Notes: generated by a model not told the origin, from the sequence alone. 29,170 bases of DNA from an uncultured Eubacteriales bacterium (GCA_900542245.1 UQMQ01000010.1:1-29170), one strand, 5' to 3'; shown: positions 6,200 to 15,280, counted from the stretch's first letter. A program made the numbers and translations.

Positions 6200-8746
6200 C
6201 TATTTTGCGATCTTGTAGGTCACATTTGACCAAGCGGAGTAGAGCTTCTTTTCTCCGACGATCTTATAGGCGCGTACTTTGTAGTAGTAGCGTTTGCCTT
6301 TTTGGATGTTGGAGGTGTTCTTGAATGCCGTACCGCGGCATTCTTTGAGCAGGGTGTAGCCGTTGGTCTTGGAGGTGGACTTCCAAAGCTCGTAGCCGTC
6401 AGGCTGATAGGCGGTCACACTGCCGTCAGCGGTCTGCGCGGTCGTTGTCCAAGAGAGCTTCATCGCGCCCTTGACAGCCTTGGAGGTCGCCTGGATGCTG
6501 ACCGCGGCAAGCTCCTCGCGGGCTGCGCGCAGCTGCTGTATACGCACTTCGTAATCAGCAAGAATCTGCTGGTATTCGGCATCGCTGGCAGCCATGGACG
6601 CGGCTGCTTCGCTGAACAGGACGGACCAGGTCTCGGCATCGATGATGCCGTCGTTAGGAAGATCATTCATGACCTGGAACTTGATGACCGCTTCTTTCAA
6701 CGCTGCGGTGAATGCGGTCTCTTCTCCGGCGGTCAGCGGCGTGTAGCCGTAATCGTAGCCGGAACCGTAGGTGTAGCCGGTCGGCGCGTAATAGCCGAGC
6801 GCAGCGAGGCGCTTGGCTGCCGCCTGTACATAAGGCAGCTTGGTTTGGGAACTGTCGCCCTCGGTCAGCTCATATTGGAAGCTGTCTGGATCAAGCGCGA
6901 AACGAATATCGTAACCGATAGCCTCCGGCGTGAAGTGCCAGGTTGTTTTCGTTGACAGGCGGCTGCCGGTACCGGTGCTGTAGACACCCTGCAGCTTGTA
7001 GCCGATATCCGGCTTGGAATACAGGGAGAAGCTGGTGTTTTTGTAGCGCTTATCGTAGGTGAAATAGAAGGTACCGCTGCCCTCCGCGGAGAAGGTGCGG
7101 TTGCTGCCGTTCACATACATCGTCAGATCCTTCATCGGATTGTTCTGCACTCTGACATAGGAAAGACGTGGGTTGTCAGCCAGATTGAGGCTTTCCAGCG
7201 CATTGTCGTTGAGGTAGACATTCTTGAGCAGGGAATTGCCGGACAGATTGACCTTCGTCAGCTTGTTGTGATGCGCGGACAGCAGGGTCATCTTCGTGAA
7301 GCCGGAAAGGTTCATTTCACCCTCAAAGCCCTTGTTGCTCCACTGGATCTGCGCGGTATTGCCGCGGCCGTCCGTCATAAAGTGCGATTTCGTGCCGTCG
7401 CCCCAGGTTTCCTTGTCAAAGGCGTTATAGGCAGGATTGAGCAGTGCGCCGTTGGTCTGATTGCTTGCTGCGTTCATCTGATTGAGGAAAGCAGTCAGCG
7501 TCTGGACTTCGTATGCGTTATCCAGATACTTGCCGTAACGATAATCCGGATAAATATTCATGTAAACATGGCTGGTTGCCACTTGATCCTCAGAAGCGTC
7601 AAAATAGGTGTAGTTCGTCAGACCATGGTAGGTCCAGGCGCCGGTGGTCTTGTTGTATTTGTTGGTCGTGCCGACGGTCGGATCGACAAAGATCCAGCGT
7701 CCGTTTACAAAGGATTCTGCCCACCAGTGATCACGTACGTCAATATTGTTTTCGGTGAGCCAGTCGTTGGAAGGCACCGCAAGACGGTGTCCGTAGACGA
7801 AACGTGTCGGGATGCCCTGTGCGCGCGCCAGTGCCAGATAAATCGCCGAGAACCCCTGGCAGGTCGTGTGAACCTTGCCGGAAACGCTGTTTGCACTGCT
7901 CAGACCGTTTTCAAAATTGTAGAGATTGTCGTACGGGTTGGCGTACTGATAGGAGTGCGTCGAAAACGCAACGGAGTCGTAGTAAAAGTTCGACGCGGTA
8001 TATTCGTAAATTCTGCGGAGTTTTTCGTAATCGCTTGCCGCCCCTGCCGTAATGCGGTCGGAAATTGTCTTAAAATAGGCAGACTTGTACTCTGTGATCG
8101 TGTCGTACACATTGGTTGCGGGATTGCGCAGGACGAAGCGGATGTCCTCCAGACTGTTGTCCAGGTATTTGTCAAGACTGTAGGCCTCCCCGATTTTTTG
8201 AATGGAACGATTGTAGTCGATGACGTCCTTGTAGCGCAGAATCTTGACCTTGCCATTTGTCACCTTGATCTCCATATTTTTGTACAAAACCCCGGCGGTT
8301 CCATAGCTTTGCAGCGCCGCGTCCTCAGCGCTTGCGTATCTGCGGATGTAGAGATTGTAATACCCGTTCGGAATGTTGTAGCGTTCGATGTTCAGATAAT
8401 AGAGAAACCCGTATTGTGTCATATTGTCCGAAGAGATGCTCAGCTCCGGCTCCAATAGAATATTGAGATACAGGTTGCCCTTGTTCGCGCCGACCCGATA
8501 CAGGGAAAGATTGAACTGGCTGGTCATCAGCGGTGTTTTATAGTCAATCTTTAAGTCCTCACCGTCGTTGACGACCCAGGCGCGCAGCAGTTCCGTATCA
8601 AAGTGATCGCTTGACTGAAAGGATGAAACGCCTGTCGGACTGTTAACCTCCGAGAGCGCCGCGGAAGCGGGAATCGCAGGAACAGCCGTTACCAGAAGCG
8701 CGGCTGTCAAAACGGTGGAAAGTAATCTCAAAGCCTTTTTTTTCAT
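6200..8746 (-). CDS. Secreted transglutaminase-like, cell-wall-associated protein
   Basis: An 848-residue exported protein with signal peptide MKKKALRLLSTVLTAALLV followed by AVPAIPASA (cleavage near residue 29). A transglutaminase-like core carries the full Cys-His-Asp triad: C296 in TTCQGFS, H340 in RDHWWAE and D355 in FVDPT. It is followed by three or four short leucine-rich-repeat-like strands (about 480-545; MTLLSAHHNKLTKVNLSGN and similar), a peptidoglycan-binding-like repeat (about 640-720; FQVMNDLPNDGIIDAETWSV) and a C-terminal fibronectin type III-like domain (about 750-846). The inferred role is a cysteine protease or cross-linking enzyme acting at the cell surface and tethered to peptidoglycan. 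AGAGAGG precedes the ATG. It starts 39 bases after the upstream flavoprotein gene and may be the last gene of that operon. Confidence 0.85.
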   Translation of the reverse strand: MKKKALRLLSTVLTAALLVTAVPAIPASAALSEVNSPTGVSSFQSSDHFDTELLRAWVVNDGEDLKIDYKTPLMTSQFNLSLYRVGANKGNLYLNILLEPELSISSDNMTQYGFLYYLNIERYNIPNGYYNLYIRRYASAEDAALQSYGTAGVLYKNMEIKVTNGKVKILRYKDVIDYNRSIQKIGEAYSLDKYLDNSLEDIRFVLRNPATNVYDTITEYKSAYFKTISDRITAGAASDYEKLRRIYEYTASNFYYDSVAFSTHSYQYANPYDNLYNFENGLSSANSVSGKVHTTCQGFSAIYLALARAQGIPTRFVYGHRLAVPSNDWLTENNIDVRDHWWAESFVNGRWIFVDPTVGTTNKYNKTTGAWTYHGLTNYTYFDASEDQVATSHVYMNIYPDYRYGKYLDNAYEVQTLTAFLNQMNAASNQTNGALLNPAYNAFDKETWGDGTKSHFMTDGRGNTAQIQWSNKGFEGEMNLSGFTKMTLLSAHHNKLTKVNLSGNSLLKNVYLNDNALESLNLADNPRLSYVRVQNNPMKDLTMYVNGSNRTFSAEGSGTFYFTYDKRYKNTSFSLYSKPDIGYKLQGVYSTGTGSRLSTKTTWHFTPEAIGYDIRFALDPDSFQYELTEGDSSQTKLPYVQAAAKRLAALGYYAPTGYTYGSGYDYGYTPLTAGEETAFTAALKEAVIKFQVMNDLPNDGIIDAETWSVLFSEAAASMAASDAEYQQILADYEVRIQQLRAAREELAAVSIQATSKAVKGAMKLSWTTTAQTADGSVTAYQPDGYELWKSTSKTNGYTLLKECRGTAFKNTSNIQKGKRYYYKVRAYKIVGEKKLYSAWSNVTYKIAK

Positions 8747-8785
8747 TTTTTTTCCTCTCTCTTGTGTTTTTTGGTATGTTTCTGC

Positions 8786-10510
8786 CTACGAACGGTAAAT
8801 CTTCGTGAGCGCCGCCATCGCCGAGGCGTAGGCGAACTGCAGGTTGTATCCTCCGGTATCTCCGTCAATGTCGAGCATTTCCCCTGCGAAGAAAAGACCC
8901 GGATAGTCTCTACATTCCATTGACGACAGATTGACCGCGTCTAAGGAAACGCCGCCTGCGGTCGCCATCGCTTCGCGAAAGCCGCCGGTACCGCTGACGG
9001 TGCATGGCCACGCAGCCAAAGCCTCGCTGAGCGCGCGCATCTGGCTGCCGCTGATTGCGGCGAGCGGTTTATCTGTCAAGGAAATCAAGTGTAAGATTTT
9101 TGCTACGAATCGTTTTGGCAAATGATATTGTTCCCCGATATAAGCGGAAATCATGCTTCGACAGCCGGAAAAATCCGCTTTTAGACGAGAAATCACAGTA
9201 TCTACAGTATAGGGGAAAACAAAGTTGATTGCAAGCCTTGTTCCCGCGGAAATTTCGCGCGCATGGTTCAGAATCACCGGTCCTGAGAGGTTCTTATGTG
9301 TCAGAAGCAAGTCGCCGACTGCACTCTGGGGTTTTGTTTGTTTTTTGTTCTTTTTGGAGAACATAGGTGCGGCTTCCTCTGTCATGCTTCGCGTTTGTTC
9401 GCCGCACAGGTTCTCCTGCGGTTTCGGGAAAATTTTGAGCTCTATATCGCGCAGGCTGATGCCTGCCAAATCCGCGAACGGATAGTTTTCGATAAAGACC
9501 GGGGTCAGGGCGGGGCGAGGCGGCACGATGGGAATGCCGAGCCCCGCCGGGGGCGCGAGCGCGAGGATGTCTAAAAGCGTGCCGTCCGAGCCGGTCGTCG
9601 GGTAAGAAGCGCCGCCTGCGGCGATGACCAGATTGCGGCAGGCAAGGCACGTGCCGTCTGCCAGCGTGAGGGCAAAGCCCGCGCCAAGGTCCGGTGCACA
9701 GTCGAACGGCGCTTTTTCACAGGGCGCAGGATCGCCGTCGGCTTGTGCGCCGGGCCCAGCATCGTCTGTATCGGACGCTGCCGCATTTGCACACCGGGGC
9801 GCGGGCGGCGGTGCAGCGCTGCGCACATCAGCGTTTGGAGAAGCTGCGGCAATCTGCTGCACAGCAATCGCTTTGCAGATGCCTTTTGGCACATCCTTGT
9901 CGGTGCAGGCAGGCTGCATGCTTATATCCGCGGCATCGTCTTTACTCTGCGTACCGGACGCGGCGGCTGGTGTAAACGATGTGTCCGCCGCGTCATCGCG
10001 CGCGTCGGACGCTGTCGCGTCCGACGCTTGGCTGCGGAAACGGTTCGTTTGTTTGCTGCCACAGTTGTCGGCATTCCTTTGCGGCAGGGCGCGGATAGCG
10101 GTGACCTCTGCCTGCGTGCGGATGGTCACACCGTTTTGTGCGCAGGCATGGAGCAGGGCGCCGCGCACCTCGCGGGCGTCCATCGAGCGCGGGAAGATCT
10201 TGCCGTCCTCGCGTTCGATGAGGGAAACACCGAGCCCCTCCATGAAACGGAAGAGCGCGAGATTGCTGTGCCGATACAGGCAGGTGCGGATTTTGTTTCC
10301 GTTTTTGCCGTAGCATAACAAAAACTCCTTAATGGAGCCGCAGTGGGTCAGATTGCACTGCCCGCTGCCGCTCATAAGAAGCTTGGTTCCCGTTTGTTTG
10401 GTTTTTTCTAAGATCAGAATGTCCCGACCGGCCGGTGCGGCGGCTCCGAAGAAGAGCCCTGCCGCGCCGCCGCCGATGACGATGGTTTCGTAAGCATGTT
10501 TAATTTCCAT
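8786..10510 (-). CDS. HI0933-family (BaiN/RdsA-like) FAD-dependent oxidoreductase with large insert
   Basis: A 574-residue flavoprotein. The N-terminal Rossmann FAD motif is IVIGGGAAGLFFGAAAPAG (about 11-28), and family signatures KLLMSGSGQCNLTH (43-56), AAGGASYPTTGSDG (297-310) and the C-terminal FAGEMLDIDGDTGGYNLQFA are all present. The family reduces unsaturated substrates; some members act in bile-acid metabolism, but substrate cannot be inferred here. Typical members are about 400-420 residues. The excess is mainly an Ala/Asp/Pro-rich insert at about residues 143-276, between VTAIR and GFALTLADG, and a Lys-rich insert before GDLLLTHKNLSGPVIL. The start overlaps the stop of the upstream permease by 11 bases, suggesting translational coupling. 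Confidence 0.88.
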   Translation of the reverse strand: MEIKHAYETIVIGGGAAGLFFGAAAPAGRDILILEKTKQTGTKLLMSGSGQCNLTHCGSIKEFLLCYGKNGNKIRTCLYRHSNLALFRFMEGLGVSLIEREDGKIFPRSMDAREVRGALLHACAQNGVTIRTQAEVTAIRALPQRNADNCGSKQTNRFRSQASDATASDARDDAADTSFTPAAASGTQSKDDAADISMQPACTDKDVPKGICKAIAVQQIAAASPNADVRSAAPPPAPRCANAAASDTDDAGPGAQADGDPAPCEKAPFDCAPDLGAGFALTLADGTCLACRNLVIAAGGASYPTTGSDGTLLDILALAPPAGLGIPIVPPRPALTPVFIENYPFADLAGISLRDIELKIFPKPQENLCGEQTRSMTEEAAPMFSKKNKKQTKPQSAVGDLLLTHKNLSGPVILNHAREISAGTRLAINFVFPYTVDTVISRLKADFSGCRSMISAYIGEQYHLPKRFVAKILHLISLTDKPLAAISGSQMRALSEALAAWPCTVSGTGGFREAMATAGGVSLDAVNLSSMECRDYPGLFFAGEMLDIDGDTGGYNLQFAYASAMAALTKIYRS

Positions 10511-12662
10511 ACCCTATACTATACCCTAAATCCGCAAGATAAGCAAGTGTGTGCTTGTCGGATTTTGAGATATCGAAGCCAAAGCTGTAGTGATTGTCCG
10601 CAGGCAGATTTGTCACGCTTGTGCGGCTTGCTGCCAGCGGCATCGGGCCGTCCCAGCTGCCGATGTTTTGATTGAAGCTTTCCCTGTCCAAAGAGGTCTG
10701 CGTCGTGAAGCTGACATCGACATAGCCAAGGGTGTACCGATCTTCGCGCAGTCGATAGGTGAGAAAATCCTGATAGAAATTCTGCTCGCGAATATCCTGA
10801 TCCATCGCCTCGATCAAGCCATAGATCTTTTCCGCGTCCTTGTTTGAGAGCAGGAAGCTGTCGTATTCACTGTCCTGATACATGTTTTCAAGCGCATCGG
10901 CGTCATATTCCTTTCCGACAGTCGGATCCTCCGTCTCGACCGTATCGTCTTTGGTATAGTATCGTTCCACGTTGGCGCTGATGGAGAGAATATCCAGTGC
11001 TTTGAGCTTGTCTCCGATGGTGAGCGTGTCCTGATACACAGGCATAGCCTGCAGTTCGGTGATCAGCTCCGCGGCTTCATCAGTCAGAAAGCAGGTAAAA
11101 GAACGCTTGAAGCTTTTGCCGTTTTGGAGTTGATAGTGGAAACGGCAGGTGATGGAGCTCGTGGAATCCGCGATCAGGTTTCCGGCATTGTCTGTCGAGT
11201 TCTTGTAAATCTCCGGGATCTTCCCGTCCGGAAACGCTTCCGGTTTTAGGATGCCGCTCTGTCGTAAAGCGGTAAGCTGCATTTCATTCTTGGAAAGATC
11301 GGCGCAAAGCTTGTGCAGCTTGCGCACCTTTTCGATGACCACAGGATCTGTGATCAGCTGATTTTCGGTGCGCAGCGCGGCAGGCAGCCCGTAATAGGCA
11401 CCGCTGCTGTTCGGAGATAGCTCCATAGCGTAAACACCTGTAATCCGGTTTTCCGCCGGAACCCGCTTGTGGTAGCCGGTGAGGTCAAAGACTGTCACCG
11501 CGAGGAAGAGCAGGCAGATCAGCGCGGCGATGCCGAGCGAGATCAAGTTGCGCTTTGTGAAGACCTTGACCGATTTGGCAATGATGATTTTGACAACGAA
11601 GTAGGTCGCCAAAAGTCCTACGAAAACGCCGAGCAGCAGGGTCGGCAGGGTTTCCGACAGCAGAAAATAAAAGATCATACCGCAGGCGGTGGCGCCGACA
11701 AAGCTGATCAGCCAGGTGATGAGCTCCTCCAGCGTCCGGAACATCATCGAATCTCCGACCTTTTCCAGCTTGGCTTTCCCATAAGCAAGGCGAGCCAGCA
11801 CGAGCGCGAGCACACCGGCAGCCAGATAGATCAGACAGAGTCTGAGTGAAAGCATCTCGCCGAATTTCGAGAAAATCTGCACAGCGGGATTCGCGCCGAG
11901 CATCAGATTTTCCGCGGTCTGAGACATACCGCTGTAGCCGCGCAGAAACTCCTGACAATAGCCTTGGGCGATGAAGAGGAGCATCGGGCAGGCGCCGAAG
12001 AATACGCCGGACAGCAGCACCTGCATGATACCGGTACCGACCAGCGCGCCCGCCAGCGTATAGAGCCCGTAGAAGAAGGTCATCATTGCAGTCGTGCTGC
12101 CGAGCCAGCGCGCGATGTTCGCTGCGGTGTAGACATTGATGCTTTCCACCTCCGGATTGTTTGCGGAAATGCTGCTGTATTCGTAGATCGTATTATTGCA
12201 CTCTGTCATAAAGCAGAGATAGAGCAGTGCGGTCAGCAGCAGGGGCAGTTCGCACATCAGCCAGCCGGACAGAATCTGACTGTTAAAAATGCGGGATTTG
12301 GACAGCGGCTGGCTGTGCAGGGCAATCGCGCGATCCTGCCTATGGTAAAAGTTCATGACGGCGACCGAAGCGATCAGCGGCACGAATACCAGAAGCGGAA
12401 GATAGGCCACGTTGTAGTTCGCGAAGCTGTTTGTGAGAAAATCGCTGTAATCGTCGATATTTTCGCGGTGGGTGATGATCGGGAAGATCCCGCCGAAAAA
12501 GTACGCCGCAAAGGACAAGAGCGGAATGTACCAGTACAATTTGAAGTTTTCCAAAAGCAGCGTCAGAGAACACGCAAAAATCGATGTGCCGCCGCGCTTG
12601 CCGCCTGCGATGCCCGCTGCCTGCGGATTCGTCGATAGGTTCTTATTGTTCACGAGGCTCAC
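10500..12662 (-). CDS. ABC transporter permease (YtrC/D-like, large)
   Basis: A 720-residue polytopic membrane protein. The N-terminal half has about six to seven hydrophobic helices (for example YWYIPLLSFAAYFFGGI, YLPLLVFVPLIASVAVM and LLTALLYLCFM), and several more occupy the middle (up to LGIAALICLLFLAVTVFDL near 400). The C-terminal third is a soluble, probably extracellular, domain without recognisable motifs. The start lies next to AGGAGGTGAGCCTCGTG on the minus strand, overlapping the end of the ATPase gene by 20 bases. With the GntR regulator and ATPase upstream it forms an exporter of the Bacillus Ytr type; related systems respond to cell-wall-active compounds. The substrate is unknown. 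Confidence 0.82.
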   Translation of the reverse strand: MSLVNNKNLSTNPQAAGIAGGKRGGTSIFACSLTLLLENFKLYWYIPLLSFAAYFFGGIFPIITHRENIDDYSDFLTNSFANYNVAYLPLLVFVPLIASVAVMNFYHRQDRAIALHSQPLSKSRIFNSQILSGWLMCELPLLLTALLYLCFMTECNNTIYEYSSISANNPEVESINVYTAANIARWLGSTTAMMTFFYGLYTLAGALVGTGIMQVLLSGVFFGACPMLLFIAQGYCQEFLRGYSGMSQTAENLMLGANPAVQIFSKFGEMLSLRLCLIYLAAGVLALVLARLAYGKAKLEKVGDSMMFRTLEELITWLISFVGATACGMIFYFLLSETLPTLLLGVFVGLLATYFVVKIIIAKSVKVFTKRNLISLGIAALICLLFLAVTVFDLTGYHKRVPAENRITGVYAMELSPNSSGAYYGLPAALRTENQLITDPVVIEKVRKLHKLCADLSKNEMQLTALRQSGILKPEAFPDGKIPEIYKNSTDNAGNLIADSTSSITCRFHYQLQNGKSFKRSFTCFLTDEAAELITELQAMPVYQDTLTIGDKLKALDILSISANVERYYTKDDTVETEDPTVGKEYDADALENMYQDSEYDSFLLSNKDAEKIYGLIEAMDQDIREQNFYQDFLTYRLREDRYTLGYVDVSFTTQTSLDRESFNQNIGSWDGPMPLAASRTSVTNLPADNHYSFGFDISKSDKHTLAYLADLGYSIGYGN

Positions 12663-13347
12663 CTCCTAATTTTTCGATAAAAAGCTCCTCAAGAGAGGTT
12701 GGCAGGAGTTCCAAAAGGTCGCCCTCAAAGACCATCTTGCCCTTTGCCAGAATACCGATGTAATTGCAGATATCCTCCATTTCCTTGGCATTGTGCGAGG
12801 ATACCAGTACGGTCATTTCGCGGTCGGCGACGTCGTCCATCAGATAGCGGCGCAGCTTGTGGCGCACGATGGGGTCCAGACCGTCCACAGGTTCGTCGAG
12901 CAGCAGATAATCCGGCATGGCTGCCATCGCCAGACAGAACGCCGCCTGTTTTTTCATACCCTTGGAGAATTTGCCGATATTGGCTTTCGGGTCGAGACCG
13001 AAGTCACGCGTCATTTCCTCAAAACGGGCTTCGTTCCAGCGCGGATAGAGTTTGCGGTAATATCTGCTCATTTCGGTCATGCTGTAGCCGCGGAAAAAGA
13101 ACAGTTCGTCCGGAATAAACAGCACCTGCCGTTTTAATGCCTCGTTGTCAGTGATATCCTGTCCGTCTATGGTGATGCTGCCGCTGTTCTGTCTGAGAAA
13201 ACCGGACAGATGCCGCAGTAGGGTCGTTTTGCCCGCGCCGTTGAGTCCCATGAGTCCGTAGATGGAACCCTTCGGAACCGTTAAGCTCAGATCGTTTAAG
13301 ACCGGATAGTCCTCAAAATATTTGGTCACATGTTCAATTTTTATCAT
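12643..13347 (-). CDS. ABC transporter ATP-binding protein (YtrB-like)
   Basis: A 234-residue nucleotide-binding subunit. Walker A GLNGAGKTT (34-42), a degenerate signature FSKGMKKQAAF in place of LSGGQ, Walker B YLLLDEP, the D-loop DGLD and the H-loop VLVSSHN are all visible. The signature form KGMKKQ is typical of YtrB/BcrA-like exporters rather than importers. AGGAGG lies nine bases before the ATG, and the gene overlaps the upstream regulator by 14 bases and the downstream permease by 20. It energises the permease encoded next. Confidence 0.93.
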   Translation of the reverse strand: MIKIEHVTKYFEDYPVLNDLSLTVPKGSIYGLMGLNGAGKTTLLRHLSGFLRQNSGSITIDGQDITDNEALKRQVLFIPDELFFFRGYSMTEMSRYYRKLYPRWNEARFEEMTRDFGLDPKANIGKFSKGMKKQAAFCLAMAAMPDYLLLDEPVDGLDPIVRHKLRRYLMDDVADREMTVLVSSHNAKEMEDICNYIGILAKGKMVFEGDLLELLPTSLEELFIEKLGGEPREQ

Positions 13348-13726
13348 GGTCCGGTCGCCTCCTTTCGATAATTTGCATGGTCAGATTCTTTGCTTTTTCG
13401 TAGCCGATTCCCAAAAACAGGAGTTGGCGAAAGGCATCGTCGAGGTTTTCCTGTGCCTTTTGCAGCGCCGGCAGATCCGCGTGAATCTCACTGCGATCCG
13501 CGACGAAGGTGCCGACGCCGCTGGTGGTGTAGACGTAGCCTTGCCGCTCGAGCTCGCGGTAAGCCTTCTGCACCGTATTCGGGTTGACGGTGATGGACTT
13601 GGAAAGCTCACGCACCGACGGCAGTTTATCCCCTGTTGCCATCCGTCCGGTCATGATCTGTTCCTTGAGCTGATCCATGACCTGCTCGTAGATGGACTTG
13701 CGGCTTTTTAAGTCTAACTGTAACAT
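13334..13726 (-). CDS. GntR-family regulator, YtrA subfamily
   Basis: A 130-residue protein. The winged helix is complete: KSIYEQVMDQLKEQIMTGRM, GDKLPSVRELSKSITVNPNTVQKAYRELERQGYVYTTSGVGTFV. Only about 50 residues follow, a helical tail lacking the large effector domain of FadR or HutC types, which is the mark of the YtrA subfamily. These proteins usually repress their own operon of ABC genes and are relieved by envelope stress or antibiotics. It is the first gene of the operon, with a candidate operator and promoter just upstream (13819-13847). Confidence 0.93.
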   Translation of the reverse strand: MLQLDLKSRKSIYEQVMDQLKEQIMTGRMATGDKLPSVRELSKSITVNPNTVQKAYRELERQGYVYTTSGVGTFVADRSEIHADLPALQKAQENLDDAFRQLLFLGIGYEKAKNLTMQIIERRRPDHDKN

Positions 13727-13818
13727 CTATGCTGATTCCCCTTTCTGTCAAGATTTTTTGGCGGATGCGTCGCGTCCTGCGCGAGGCCGTACGCGGCATG
13801 CTGCCCTTTGTGTGTTAA

Positions 13819-13847
13819 GCGTATCATATGTCATAGTACACTGTCAA
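13819..13847 (-). promoter_or_regulatory. Promoter and imperfect dyad before the GntR operon
   Basis: On the minus strand a consensus -35 TTGACA (13847-13842) is followed by an imperfect inverted repeat with arms GTGTActAT and ATgaTACGC (13841-13819). A -10 is weak within it (GATACG at 16-base spacing). A dyad covering the -10 is what autorepression by a YtrA-type protein would need. The regulator assignment is inference. Confidence 0.45.
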
Positions 13848-13874
13848 GTGAAATCTTTTCAGGACCGCCATGCC

Positions 13875-13954
13875 TTCTCAAGCAAGGCTGCCAGCGCCGG
13901 ACCGGAGGATTTTCTCAAGCAAGGCTGCTGATGCCGGGCTGCTAAGATTTTCTC
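13875..13954 (+). repeat. Degenerate tandem repeat, about 37-bp period
   Basis: The 17-base sequence TTCTCAAGCAAGGCTGC occurs at 13875-13891 and 13912-13928, and a decayed third unit begins TTCTC at 13950. It lies between the divergent GntR and sppA promoters. The rest of 13727-14083 holds only promoters; no gene is credible there. Confidence 0.75.
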
Positions 13955-13991
13955 GGGTGACGGGATTCTGCAGGATTCGCGCAAAAATGCG

Positions 13992-14020
13992 TTGCGTGCC
14001 GGAACGCTTGCGGCTATAAT
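13992..14020 (+). promoter_or_regulatory. Promoter of sppA
   Basis: -35 TTGCGT (13992-13997) and a perfect -10 TATAAT (14015-14020) have 17-base spacing. The predicted start is near 14027, leaving a leader of about 57 bases before the TTG start codon. Confidence 0.7.
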
Positions 14021-14083
14021 AGGAAGTAAGGGCGGGCGGATGCGGCGGCATACGCCGGACTTGAGCAAACAGGAGGTAAGATT

Positions 14084-15280
14084 TTGGATCAATTTGAAAA
14101 CAGGGAACAAGAAAACAGGCAAGCGGCGCAGCCGCAAAATCAGCCGCAGGACGAACCGCAGGTACAGTACTACGCGGATGGAAAGCTGACCAATGACAGG
14201 GAACAGCTGTTTACGGGGCAGACACAGGGAACACAAGGGATGCAAGGAACGCCGCAGCCGCCGAAGAAAAAAGGCTGGGGCGCGCTGCCGGGCTGGGGCA
14301 AGGCGCTGATCATCATCGGTGTGATCGTCGTGTGTCTGGTATTTTTGGCGACCAGTTGCACCAAGACGATTGATAAGATGACCGACAGACTGGACGGCTC
14401 GCTGCTCAGCGGCACGATTGATAACAGCGTGAGTACGGATTTCGGGCATGATTACATCGGGACTATCTATATCGAGGGGGAGATCAGCGAGGACGCGGAC
14501 GGTACCTATAACCACCAGTATCTTTTGAATGCCATCGATGCGATGATCGCGGATGATGAAAACAAAGGCATGATTTTGTATGTAGACACGCCGGGCGGCA
14601 GTGTCTTCGCCTCCGATGAGCTATATTTTAAGATCAAGGAGTATCAGGAAAAGACGGAACGTCCGGTTTATGCTTCGATGCAGTCGATGGCAGCATCCGG
14701 CGGCTATTACATCTCTGCGCCTTGTGACAAGATTATCGCCAATCGCAACTGCTGGACGGGTTCCATCGGCGTGACGCTGGGGACCATGTATGATATCAGC
14801 GAGCTTTTGGACAATCTGGGCATCAAGACCAATACGATCACTTCCGGCGCGAATAAGGCGATGGGCAGCAATGTAGAGCCGATGACAAGCGAGCAGCGTG
14901 CAATCTTTCAGAGCATGGTAGATGAGGCCTACGAGCAGTTTGTCGGCATTGTCGCGGAAGGCCGCGATATGAAGATCAGCAAGGTGAAGAAACTCGCGGA
15001 CGGCAGGATTTACACCGCCAAGCAGGCGCTGGACAATGGTTTGATCGACCAGATCGGAACGTTTGAAGAGGCTGCCGCGGATATGAAAAAGACCTATGCA
15101 CTTGGAGACTGCGCGGTGGAGAGTTTTACGGCGCCGGTCACCTCTGACTGGACCTCGCTTTTGGGGCAGGCCGCCGGCGCGGCTTCCGGTAAGAACAGCT
15201 TGAGCGCGGAGGCAATCGAGCAGCTGCTCGATCTCAATGGCAAGTTCGCGTTCAGCTACCTCTGCCCGATCGAAAAGTAG
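14084..15280 (+). CDS. sppA: Signal peptide peptidase SppA, S49 family
   Basis: A 398-residue membrane-anchored serine protease that degrades cleaved signal peptides. It begins at TTG 14084, set by AGGAGG seven bases upstream. An unusual 70-residue Gln-rich cytoplasmic segment precedes a single membrane helix (about 74-90, ALIIIGVIVVCLVFLAT). The S49 core follows, with nucleophile S205 in MAASGGYY and general-base lysine K258 in SGANKAMGSN; the 53-residue spacing is very close to that of characterised Bacillus SppA. GGSVFASDELY and TGSIGVTLG are further family motifs. Transcription comes from the promoter at 13992-14020 and probably ends at the inverted repeat at 15323-15381. Confidence 0.93.
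   Translation: MDQFENREQENRQAAQPQNQPQDEPQVQYYADGKLTNDREQLFTGQTQGTQGMQGTPQPPKKKGWGALPGWGKALIIIGVIVVCLVFLATSCTKTIDKMTDRLDGSLLSGTIDNSVSTDFGHDYIGTIYIEGEISEDADGTYNHQYLLNAIDAMIADDENKGMILYVDTPGGSVFASDELYFKIKEYQEKTERPVYASMQSMAASGGYYISAPCDKIIANRNCWTGSIGVTLGTMYDISELLDNLGIKTNTITSGANKAMGSNVEPMTSEQRAIFQSMVDEAYEQFVGIVAEGRDMKISKVKKLADGRIYTAKQALDNGLIDQIGTFEEAAADMKKTYALGDCAVESFTAPVTSDWTSLLGQAAGAASGKNSLSAEAIEQLLDLNGKFAFSYLCPIEK

Noticed and set aside
9624..10313. Long open frame on the plus strand (229 codons) and neighbours at 9743-10318
   Set aside because: They mirror the GC-rich low-complexity insert of the minus-strand flavoprotein, lack ribosome sites and show no motifs.
13859..14515. 218-codon minus-strand frame opposite sppA
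   Set aside because: Antisense shadow of sppA and of the repeat region; no ribosome site and Arg/Leu-rich shadow composition.
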